Shown: positions 1-6,206, counted from the first letter of the stretch. The stretch is 22,922 bases of DNA from an uncultured Collinsella sp. (GCA_902467875.1 CABQWP010000032.1:1-22922), one strand, 5' to 3'. Numbers and translations are program-made. Notes: a model not told the origin generated them from the letters alone.

Positions 1-1
1 C

Positions 2-370
2 GACATCGACTCGCTCTGCGACTCCCTCGGAATCTCCCCATATCTCGACAAGCCGGCCCGTAAACTCTCGACAGGAATGAAGCAGCAGGTAAAGCTTGCC
101 ATGGCGATATCGACCGGTTGCCCGTACCTCATCCTCGATGAACCGCTGAACGGCCTCGATCCGGGAAAGCGGAAAACCTCCTGCGACGCGATGCGCAGCG
201 AGGTGGCGCGGGGACGAAGCGTGCTCATTTCAAGCCATCTGCTCGACGACCTGGCAGACCTCACCAACTCGTTCTACTTCATCGAGGCCGGCACGCTCGT
301 TGAAAAGATCATGTCGTCCTCGCAGACGCTCAAGCAGGAATACCTCGATACATACGAGGGAGGTGAATGA
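2..370 (+). CDS. ABC transporter ATP-binding protein, C-terminal part (5' end outside window)
   Basis: The frame is open from base 2, so the start and the Walker A loop lie upstream of the window. Visible in order are a signature motif of the LSTGMKQQ form (the LSGG equivalent), Walker B YLILDEP followed by the D-loop NGLDP, and the switch histidine in ISSHLLDDL. These are the hallmarks of the nucleotide-binding subunit of an ABC transporter, most like the short exporter or multidrug type (CcmA family). The protein would hydrolyse ATP at the inner face of the membrane to drive a separate permease, which is not in view. The stop codon sits one base before the ATG of the next gene, so the two are probably co-transcribed and coupled. 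The substrate cannot be told from this fragment. Confidence 0.88.
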   Translation, partial: DIDSLCDSLGISPYLDKPARKLSTGMKQQVKLAMAISTGCPYLILDEPLNGLDPGKRKTSCDAMRSEVARGRSVLISSHLLDDLADLTNSFYFIEAGTLVEKIMSSSQTLKQEYLDTYEGGE

Positions 371-371
371 C

Positions 372-800
372 ATGATAGGCAAGAGCTATGCAAAGATAGC
401 GATTGTTGGCTTTGTACTTTGTCTTGCAATGGTGCTATGTGCATCATTTGCGAGGTATAGGTCCGAGCAGTCGTTCATCGATGGCGCTGAAAATGGGTTT
501 GGCATAGACGGGATGTATGTCAACGATGGCGCGACCGGGCCGTCTATGGCGATTCTTGCAGGCGAAGACATGGAATGGCAAATCTGTAATGACGATGGCT
601 CTTGTATGAGTGGTCGTTTGGCCGCAACGAGCGATCCGAATTCGTTTGATCTTCTCGACAATGATGGATCGGATTGCGGTTCAGTTCACCTGTCGTATGC
701 ATCACGAGACGGGATGGACGGCATTCTCTATGTCTCCCACGAGACTGGCGATTTCAAGATGCGCAGGACTAACCGAGTGCCGGCTTTTATCGAGGAGTGA
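372..800 (+). CDS. Membrane-anchored extracytoplasmic protein of unknown function
   Basis: This 142-residue protein is not recognised. The start is the ATG at 372, preceded by a good SD (GGAGGTGA) inside the end of the ATPase gene; the open frame runs further upstream, but only as overlap with that gene. Residues about 7-27 form one hydrophobic helix after a short basic N-terminus, consistent with a signal anchor. The rest is polar, rich in Asp, Gly and Ser, with a pair of cysteines near residues 73 and 79 that could form a disulfide outside the cell. Base composition is visibly less GC-rich than in the core genes to the right. Its position directly after an ABC ATPase suggests an accessory subunit or a protein coupled to the transporter, but that is inference. 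Confidence 0.72.
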   Translation: MIGKSYAKIAIVGFVLCLAMVLCASFARYRSEQSFIDGAENGFGIDGMYVNDGATGPSMAILAGEDMEWQICNDDGSCMSGRLAATSDPNSFDLLDNDGSDCGSVHLSYASRDGMDGILYVSHETGDFKMRRTNRVPAFIEE

Positions 801-808
801 GAATTCCC

Positions 809-879
809 GGCGGTCTGCCGATCAGGCCGCCAGGGTATCGAACCCCGCATTCATCCGTATACACACGGATGAATGCGGG
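809..879. repeat. Two tandem stem-loops after the 372-800 gene
   Basis: The first stem pairs 809-817 with 823-831 (nine pairs including one G-U, five-base loop CCGAT). The second pairs 844-858 with 865-879: a perfect 15-base inverted repeat (CCCGCATTCATCCGT and its complement) around the six-base loop ATACAC. Neither is followed by a T-tract on either strand, so they are not typical intrinsic terminators. They could protect the 3' end of the upstream transcript, terminate by another route, or be the trace of a small mobile element. Confidence 0.6.
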
Positions 880-902
880 AAGTGTCCGGATGAAGTTGAT
901 AA

Positions 903-1238
903 TCAAGGAAACAATGCCGTTCTGCCTGGGACGGCTTTGGCCTGGACTTTAACTACAACATCGCAATCGACACTTATCAGCTCGCGCGACGCGCATGGCC
1001 AGATCTCGGACGCTGGTGCATGGAGGACCTTCGAGATTTACTGTACATCCAAAACGACGACGCACACCGCGTGCTCGCCGACTGCGAAGACGAGATGGCT
1101 GTCTACAATGCGATCAGAAACGGCGTGAAGTCCGGAGAGCTTTCTGTCGAACCGCCGCGCCGTCGCGCGAGCCGACCGGGCAACCCGGGCAATCTGGTCC
1201 CGGCTCTCCCGGTCGTATTCCTACGATATCGCCCCTAG
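903..1238 (+). pseudogene. Remnant of a DEDDh (DnaQ-like) 3'-5' exonuclease, C-terminal half
   Basis: The frame opening after a TAA at 900-902 reads through a stretch resembling the second half of a DnaQ/PolC-type exonuclease domain: IDTYQLARRAWPDL, then a polar helix, then AHRVLADCE. This matches the family pattern DTL.LAR..P.L ... HRAL.DA, in which the His and Asp are the last two catalytic residues. The exo I motif (DxE) and most of exo II are missing. The only ATG in frame (1020) lies after the conserved region and has no convincing SD. The tail is basic and proline-rich and ends at a TAG at 1236. This is best read as a decayed fragment left by deletion; a working gene starting at 1020 is unlikely. 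Confidence 0.5.
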
Positions 1239-1250
1239 ATCACCAATGTG

Positions 1251-1490
1251 TCAGATAAAGAATGAGGCAATGGCTGTGATCACGCCTACGGCGGACGCAA
1301 CGACTGCGCCTTTTTTCCTCTCCTTTAGTCCGACGAATAGGGTTGCCGTAAAGTAAAGGGCGGAAATGATGGCTATGGCAAGCGAAACGAGTTCCTTGGG
1401 CGGTTTCAGCAAAAGGTCGCTAGCAAAGAGTAATGCAAGTAGGGCAAAGCCGATTGTGTTTAAGTATCTCGATTGATTTTGCGACAACAT
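1251..1490 (-). CDS. Small three-helix membrane protein, last gene of the thioredoxin/peptide cassette
   Basis: The product is 79 residues. The ATG at 1490 is preceded by an SD-like AAAGGAAG at good spacing. The sequence is almost all membrane: hydrophobic stretches near residues 12-28, 34-54 and 62-79, separated by short basic loops (KPPKE and KERKK). Both size and topology are typical of small immunity or accessory proteins, but no family is recognised. It starts 12 bases after the stop of the exported cysteine peptide on the same strand, so the two are probably co-transcribed. If the peptide is or was toxic, this would be the natural candidate for self-protection; that role is inferred from position and size only. 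Confidence 0.68.
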   Translation of the reverse strand: MLSQNQSRYLNTIGFALLALLFASDLLLKPPKELVSLAIAIISALYFTATLFVGLKERKKGAVVASAVGVITAIASFFI

Positions 1491-1502
1491 GGCAACTTCC
1501 TT

Positions 1503-1908
1503 TCAGAACATGCAAGTGAAAAGTCGGTACGATGTCATTGCGGTTGCAAAAAAGCCGCCGCTAGGACCGGTTGTCACGAGACCGGCGATAACTTCAGCGG
1601 TGCCAGCAAGGTAGGGATCGCGCAGGCAAGCCTCCTCCTTCGCGTTCAGCTTGACCTTGTGAGGGACGGGGCGGTTATTTGCAGATCCGTGAGAATCGCA
1701 CCACGCCTTGGAATATGAATCCGCGCAGCGCCCGCGCTCAAAAAAGGGATATATCGTAATTTTCGTCGTAATTGACTCCGACGTAGATATCGCTGCTCTC
1801 GGCGGGAGATCCCTCGTCGGCATAGGCTGCCGCAACGGGCGCAAATGGTGTCATGACAAGGGAGAGGCAAAGAGCTGCTGAGACGATGGAGGGCAGGCAT
1901 TTCTTCAT
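1503..1908 (-). pseudogene. Exported four-cysteine peptide precursor, split by a frameshift in a T6 run
   Basis: From the ATG at 1908 (SD AAGGAG) the frame gives a clear Sec signal peptide: MKK, a hydrophobic core, and an alanine-rich end with likely cleavage at AYA-DEG. It stops after 56 codons at 1738-1740. Removing one base from the run of six T (minus strand, about 1740-1745) joins it to a frame that runs on to a TGA at 1503. The joined protein is about 134 residues. After the signal it has an acidic stretch, then CADSYSKAWC, a basic segment, a third Cys, a glycine-rich hydrophobic segment (GTAEVIAGLVTTGPSGG) and a final Cys near the C-terminus. Four cysteines in an exported peptide beside a thioredoxin gene suggest two disulfides. 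No family is recognised. The shift may be a real mutation, a sequencing error in the homopolymer, or programmed slippage. Confidence 0.55.
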
Positions 1909-2476
1909 GGCTGGCTCCTTAATCTGGCCTTTGATAGTTGCTCGATGTCGCCTCCTTCCGCTTTATATCCGTTGTATTTGGCGTATTTCTTTAATAAGGC
2001 AAGAGGTTCTTCCTCTCCTTCGGATAAGCCAATGATGTTTCCTTGATCATCCAGTATGAATACGGACGGAATATGCTCAAGTTCATATTGGTCATACACG
2101 GTCTTATCTTAATCTATGTATATGGGAAAGTCTCCTTCATGGACCGAGGCTTCTTCAATTGTGCTGTCCTCGGAAACAGTGAAAAGGTTCTTCCTTAAGG
2201 CTGCGAAATTATCAAGTTGTTGCATATCTTCTATGAGAGATTCGCAGTGCTGACACCACGATGCCCAGAACATCAAGATGTTTTCCTCATTAGGTTTTAG
2301 CTTGTTAAAATAATTGACGTTTCGGCCGAGGCTGAAATCTTGGCCATTTTAATGGACAAAGATGAGGGATAAGCATCGTGTTGCGGTTTGATATTGACGG
2401 CGATTAAGGCAGCGAAACATGTCAGAGTCGCCAAAGTCAGTAAGGTGATAACGCATTTTCTCGGTTTCCAGCTCAT
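1905..2476 (-). pseudogene. TlpA-like membrane-anchored thiol-disulfide oxidoreductase, broken by a frameshift and a stop
   Basis: The ATG at 2476 follows AGAGGGA. The N-terminus (MSWKPRK then about 20 hydrophobic residues) is a membrane anchor, so the domain faces outside. The frame is lost at an A-run (T run at 2347-2350 on the plus strand): one extra A would continue into NGQDFSLGRN and then the thioredoxin fold, with ILMFWASWCQHCESL carrying the CxxC active site and, later, the cis-proline segment IPSVFILDDQGNIIG. A second lesion is a TAA in frame at 2109-2111 (after IYID). The gene ends with an ATGA overlap with the exported peptide gene. Such proteins form or reduce disulfides in exported substrates, so the neighbour is the obvious client. 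As sequenced it cannot make a full product. Confidence 0.72.
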
Positions 2477-2800
2477 GACAGATCCCTCTCTCATGGTGAA
2501 ACGCATACGTTTTGGGACGCGAGCAAATTCGACACCTGACCTGTAGGCGAGATGCGTATCATGTTCGTAAGCCGCTCGTCGCTTAGGTTCGACTGTTCGG
2601 TTTGAAACGCCTCCGTCGTTATCTATCATGGGGGCTTCAACGACAATGCTCAGAGCGTAACTGCGCCAAGACGGGCCGAATAGTCCGCTCTGCAGTTGGT
2701 ACTGCGGTATCGCATGGGGCCCGAGCATTAGTCCGACCCAATGCGATACCTGATTTTTTTAACTACCAGTTCAGAGATTGAACCGAATCACAATGGCGCC
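2477..2800. other. Gene-free stretch upstream of the thioredoxin cassette
   Basis: About 320 bases separate the start of the thioredoxin pseudogene from the stop of the next minus-strand gene. An open frame continues upstream of the thioredoxin start to 2728, but it shows no protein-like composition, no SD and no recognisable motif, so it is not called. The stretch should hold the cassette promoter, yet no convincing -35/-10 pair is seen. The one clear structure is the inverted repeat at 2706-2760. Confidence 0.5.
2706..2760 (+). terminator. Long-loop inverted repeat followed by a T7 tract
   Basis: GGTATCGCAT at 2706-2715 is repeated in perfect complement at 2741-2750, and inner GGG/CCC can add pairs across one bulged A. 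It is followed by TGATTTTTTT ending at 2760. The form fits an intrinsic terminator reading on the plus strand, although the loop of about 25 bases is long. No plus-strand gene lies upstream to use it, so it may be left from a deleted gene or be a regulatory or mobile-element repeat. Confidence 0.42.
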
Positions 2801-3052
2801 TTACAGCTTCGGAAGTTCCGCGTCTATCGTAGACAGGACTGGATTGTCGGAAACGCTGGTTTGAAGCCGCTTGTCCGGCAGCGCCGCCACGATCATCGCG
2901 GCACTCGCAGGCGTCGCGAACACGATTATGAAGGCCAATTTCAGTCCTTGGTCCTCATATCCCTTGTCCATTGCCGCTTTGACAATAAGCTGCGCTGAAA
3001 AATAGCAAGCTATGCCATAGCAAACGATTAAGGCCAAAACGATTAACCACAT
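2801..3052 (-). CDS. Small two-helix membrane protein with a KGY...ALPD motif
   Basis: The product is 83 residues. The ATG at 3052 has an AAAGGGAA SD. Residues about 2-24 and 39-59 are hydrophobic, and between them lies AAMDKGYEDQGLKLAF. The pattern of a KGY turn, then a helix, then ALPD followed by basic residues recalls the small membrane modules found in many Firmicutes and Actinobacteria, often attached to a zinc ribbon; here no zinc ribbon is present. The C-terminal 20 residues are polar. It lies between the thioredoxin cassette and the zinc-ribbon/TPR gene on the same strand, but gaps of more than 200 bases on both sides suggest its own transcription unit. Function is unknown. Confidence 0.72.
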   Translation of the reverse strand: MWLIVLALIVCYGIACYFSAQLIVKAAMDKGYEDQGLKLAFIIVFATPASAAMIVAALPDKRLQTSVSDNPVLSTIDAELPKL

Positions 3053-3280
3053 GTGTATTCCCTTTCAATTCGGAGGCCTCTTAAAACGCAAAGCACATGG
3101 ATGCCGTCGATAAAAGCCGATATCTAGTCATCGGGGGTATGGAATTCAGCCGATGCCGACGTCTCCCCCGTGTCGACGAAGGCATGGACGTAGGAACCCC
3201 CCATCGACCACGAACCGATCTAAGTTAGAGACGTCTCGGGGTCATCTGTGCGAATATTCACGATAACCTTCGTACTCGAT
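3053..3280. other. Intergenic stretch with a possible short coding remnant
   Basis: This 228-base gap holds no full gene. On the minus strand a 26-codon frame (ATG at 3204, TAG at 3124-3126) reads GGSYVHAFVDTGETSASAEF, which looks more like protein than chance but has no SD. It may be the tail of a lost exported protein. No terminator is evident for the gene ending at 3281. Confidence 0.3.
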
Positions 3281-4525
3281 CTAATTTAGTTCCGAACGCA
3301 GCTGGGCGGCATCGCCGTAGCCCGCCTCGACGAGCTCGTCTAGATATTCCAAGCTCAGTAAATCAACGTGATCATAGTGGTCCTTCACATACTTGTATTC
3401 CACCCTTAGGGCATCGGAGATGCTGCCGGCCTTCTTGTACCACTTGGCAGCCATTTCCAGATCGCCGTCTTTCTCAAGGGCCTCTGCATTGGAAAGTGCG
3501 GACTTCACCTCCATCTCCGCCGAGTCGCCGTAGGGGGCAAGCGACTTGAATTCGGTATACGCCTTCCAAAAGTGTCCGCCCTCGTAAAGCGAGGTGGCCT
3601 CTCTGTACTTCATCTCGTTTCGTAAGTCTCCGATAGCATTGACCACTAGCGGGCGGCCTGCCGTTAGAAAGAAGATGAAAAGTAAGGCGAGGACCGCGGC
3701 GACGCCTAGCAGCTTCTTCCGTCTCTTTTCCGATTTCGGCTCTAGCATGGCCAGCTTTTCCGAGCATTCCTCAGCACGCGCCTCGGAATCCTTCCATCCA
3801 AGAACGCTCCCGAAAAGCCTTTTGGCTTCCCTCAGGTTTTCGATATCCTCCTCGCCTGAAAATAGCGCGTCCGCTTTGTCGTATACGGATTTAGACCATT
3901 TATCCGCCGCTTCGCACAGGGATTCTTCGTCCTGCAAGCTCGATAGAATATCTTTATGGCACCCGCACTCGCGACAGGTTTCCCGCCAGACGTTTATGCC
4001 GCCGCACGCACACACCCACCATCCCTGATGGAACTGCGCCTTGCCGCCGGCGATTCGGCTGTCGGCATGCAGCTCCTTCAGCTGGCGGCCCCTCTCGGCC
4101 ATCGCCTTCTCGCTCATCGAAAGCGGTTCGCGCTCGGGCGCTTCGGCAGGCTCTCCGGTCGAGTGCCACTTCCCCTGCTGGGAGTCGATTTGAAGCAACT
4201 TGATGAATACAGACTCGACGTCTCCCCTCGGCAGCGCCGTCGCCTTAAGGGCTCCCTGCTCGCATTGCGGTAGGTCGAAATCCAATTCCGAAAAGGGAAC
4301 ATCGCCTGTGGACCCATCGATATAGCCGACATGGGCGATACCGGAGATGGAGTTCAGGATATCCGCTGAGAGATTCTCGATCTTTATCTGCAGATATGCC
4401 GCAGAGGTGTCGACGTTTCTCGCGGCCTGGACGACCGTTACCATCGCCGGGCATCCGGGTTCCCATTTCAGCAGGCTCGAATCCCCGGACCCATCATCCC
4501 TGAAGACCACTTTATAGTTACCCAA
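3281..4525 (-). CDS. Zinc-ribbon, single-pass membrane protein with TPR-like C-terminal repeats
   Basis: The product is 414 residues. The start is a TTG at 4525, chosen because a full AGGAGG lies eight bases upstream and the protein begins cleanly there. The first 115 residues look like a beta-rich domain. A zinc ribbon follows: WWVCACGG at about 169-176 and CRECG at 184-188, so Cys172, Cys174, Cys184 and Cys187 are the likely ligands. A stretch of soluble helices comes next, then one membrane helix at about 271-290 after a basic KRRKK. The C-terminal part has short helical repeats of the kind F..L..Y.DSAE and A.WYKKAG, resembling TPR or Sel1 arrays. A stress-sensing or envelope scaffold role is possible but not shown. 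It is divergent from the pilin gene and shares its upstream region. Confidence 0.82.
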   Translation of the reverse strand: MGNYKVVFRDDGSGDSSLLKWEPGCPAMVTVVQAARNVDTSAAYLQIKIENLSADILNSISGIAHVGYIDGSTGDVPFSELDFDLPQCEQGALKATALPRGDVESVFIKLLQIDSQQGKWHSTGEPAEAPEREPLSMSEKAMAERGRQLKELHADSRIAGGKAQFHQGWWVCACGGINVWRETCRECGCHKDILSSLQDEESLCEAADKWSKSVYDKADALFSGEEDIENLREAKRLFGSVLGWKDSEARAEECSEKLAMLEPKSEKRRKKLLGVAAVLALLFIFFLTAGRPLVVNAIGDLRNEMKYREATSLYEGGHFWKAYTEFKSLAPYGDSAEMEVKSALSNAEALEKDGDLEMAAKWYKKAGSISDALRVEYKYVKDHYDHVDLLSLEYLDELVEAGYGDAAQLRSELN

Positions 4526-4566
4526 TCTCCTTACCTCCTGTATTCGCGGCTTTTGGTACGGCTTAG

Positions 4567-4596
4567 GCTATAAGACGGTTCCCACCAGCTTTCCAA
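4567..4596 (-). promoter_or_regulatory. Candidate promoter for the zinc-ribbon gene
   Basis: On the minus strand TTGGAA (4591-4596) and TATAGC (4567-4572) are separated by 18 bases, which would place the transcript start about 35 bases before the TTG start codon. Both hexamers are imperfect, so this is a weak call. Confidence 0.33.
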
Positions 4597-4619
4597 CTGA
4601 ATTTGACTTACGCTACCTG

Positions 4620-4682
4620 CGAATTTGTTGAGCAACAAATTCGGATATGCGAGTGGTCGGTTGAGCCGCGCAGGCGTTGAGC
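4620..4682. repeat. Hairpin and three GTTGAGC repeats upstream of the pilin gene
   Basis: CGAATTTGTT at 4620-4629 pairs perfectly with 4634-4643 around the loop GAGC. The heptamer GTTGAGC occurs three times in one direction, at 4627-4633, 4660-4666 and 4676-4682, spaced 33 and 16 bases apart. The last copy sits directly before TAATTA (4683-4688), which with TTGAGC at 4661-4666 could be a weak promoter for the pilin gene. Repeats of this kind in a divergent promoter region suggest a regulator site; no known operator is recognised. Confidence 0.4.
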
Positions 4683-4782
4683 TAATTACTCTTTGCCGCT
4701 GCGGCAAGACAAGCGCAACCTTTTGGAATAGCCCTACGCTCGTCAATGTATCTACAAGCCCTGAGCGAAGGGAGTGTCGCAT

Positions 4783-5772
4783 ATGCATGCAGCGGCGCAG
4801 AACCTCCGGGGGGGGGTATCTCCTAGAGGTATCCGCCTCCGAGGCCAAGGAATCATCGAGTACGTCCTGATCATTGCGGTCATCTGCCTGGTGATCGTGT
4901 TCGCGGGACCCGGCGTGGCCGGAGCCATCCGCAACCAGTTCAACCTGGTCGGCAACACGGTGAACAATGGGACGGTTGGCGGCGTCGAGGGAGGCGCATC
5001 CGGCGGAGGGTCTGCAGGTACCGATTCCGCGACCGTCCAGGCGGCTATCGCCAAGGACGCGAACGACTGGACCCTCGAAGAGCAGAAGGCCGTGGCCGAG
5101 GACATCGCCGCGAAGGGCGAGGCATCGTCCGCCTTCGCCAAGGCGGAGGCCGCGATGAATGCAGGGACGAAGTTCTCGATGAAGCTCACCGATGGTCAGA
5201 CGCTCGAGTACAAGATTATCGGCATCAACCACGATGACTTGGCCGATGGTAGCGGCAAGGCGGGCCTGACGTTCCTCACCACCTCGACGGGTATCAAATC
5301 TCGCGTGAACGCCACCATCACCAATGCCGGTGGCTGGGAGAAGTCGGAACTCCGCGCGAAGATGAACTCCGGCGAGATCTGGAACCTGATGCCCTCCGAT
5401 TTCCAATCCAAGGTAAAGCCGGTCAGGAAGCTGACGAACAACGTTGATGGAACCGACAAGAATGCCGCCGTGACGGCGACCTCGGACAAGCTGTTCATGC
5501 TCAGTTATTCCGAAATCGTCGAGACCACTTATAGCGGCTGGTCTGGTTATTCTTGGATCGGAAACGAAGAAACCTAGTACGAGGCCTTCAAGGGTAAGGT
5601 GACGAACAATTATTCGGGTAACGATTGCCTGAGAGTTGGCGTCGCTTGGTGGGAGCGTTCCTTGAATCCGAGCGCCTCTGCGCTCTTCCTCTATGTCAAC
5701 AGCAACAGCGATCCGTCGTACAACTACGGCGCGACGAACTCGAATCGCGTCTGCCCAGCTTGGTGCTTCTAG
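4783..5772 (+). pseudogene. Flp/Tad-type prepilin fused to a DUF6273-like surface domain; poly-G tract and premature TAG
   Basis: The ATG at 4783 has AAGGGAG eight bases upstream and is preferred over the in-frame GTG at 4774. Residues 21-27 read GQGIIEY, the type IVb prepilin site (Gly, four residues, Glu-Tyr), followed by a hydrophobic helix to about residue 43. Cleavage after Gly21 by a TadV/FppA-type peptidase is expected. A Gly/Ser/Asn-rich linker, a helical segment and a domain of the DUF6273 kind follow. A TAG at 5575-5577 interrupts that domain after GNEET; the frame then resumes with YEAFKGKVTNNYSGN and the typical ending RVGVAWWERS ... CPAWCF to 5772. CAG to TAG is the likely change. 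Codons 9-12 contain nine consecutive G (4808-4816). No Tad machinery is in view. The full product would be about 329 residues, a probable pilus-borne adhesin. Confidence 0.78.
4808..4816 (+). repeat. Homopolymer of nine G inside the prepilin leader
   Basis: Nine consecutive G fall in codons 9-12 of the prepilin, before the membrane helix. At nine G the frame is open to 5575. At ten the frame would meet a TAG within a few codons; at eight it would end at a TGA near 4870. Either change abolishes the pilin, which is the behaviour of a slipped-strand phase switch. Confidence 0.75.
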
Positions 5773-5783
5773 ATTCATCTGTT

Positions 5784-5816
5784 AAGCCCGCACGGCCTGT
5801 GCGGGCTTTTCTTTTG
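5784..5816 (+). terminator. Intrinsic terminator of the pilin gene
   Basis: AAGCCCGCAC (5784-5793) pairs perfectly with GTGCGGGCTT (5799-5808) around a five-base loop and is followed by TTCTTTT. It begins 12 bases after the final TAG of the pilin frame, showing that the transcription unit was built to end at 5772 and not at the premature TAG. Confidence 0.9.
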
Positions 5817-6206
5817 GCGGTTACTCGAACGGTTTGATGTTTGTGGCACAGGTTATCGGTTTGAGGAGAAATGGGGTCATACAGCGGCTCTCAGAGCGCC
5901 TGCTGCACTCCCCCGCCATTACCCCTGCGGCGTCCTCGTATGGAGCCCATCCTGGTTGGCATATCGTTGCAATCGCCCACTTGTCCACCGATCAAGTGAA
6001 CTACTGGAATAAATACAGCGACACGCTTGTTCGTTACAGTCGCTATATCTGCGTAAATCGCCGCGATAAATACAGCCCGTACTCGGCTGTATACCAGCTA
6101 CGCGTATGTAGATTCACATCGCGTTAATAAATCGGCTCAAGCTCGTGCAAAACGCGCAAGTAGCCGCAAAAGGCGATTATCGCGCAGGTAGATTATTGGC
6201 ACCCTG
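5817..6206. other. Gene-free, hairpin-rich stretch between pilin terminator and tRNA
   Basis: About 390 bases hold no convincing gene. The one sizeable frame (5834-6127, plus strand) has no SD and an unnatural composition. The stretch contains ATAAATACAGC twice (near 6014 and 6066), a perfect eight-pair hairpin at 6070-6077/6085-6092, and an AGCGAC/GTCGCT pair at about 6017-6045. It could encode a structured RNA or be the scar of an insertion beside the tRNA gene; nothing more definite can be said. Confidence 0.4.

Noticed and set aside
844..879. Intrinsic terminator call for the 15-base hairpin
   Set aside because: There is no T-tract on either side, so it is kept as an inverted repeat only.
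2477..2728. Upstream extension of the thioredoxin frame to an ATG at 2728
   Set aside because: The extension has no protein-like character, and the start at 2476 has an SD followed at once by a membrane anchor.
4531..5778. 415-codon minus-strand open frame covering the pilin region
   Set aside because: It is a high-GC antisense shadow of the pilin: composition is rich in Arg, Gly and Leu with no motif, and the plus strand has the prepilin site, SD and terminator.
5834..6127. 97-codon plus-strand frame after the pilin terminator
   Set aside because: No SD, improbable composition, and it runs through hairpin repeats.
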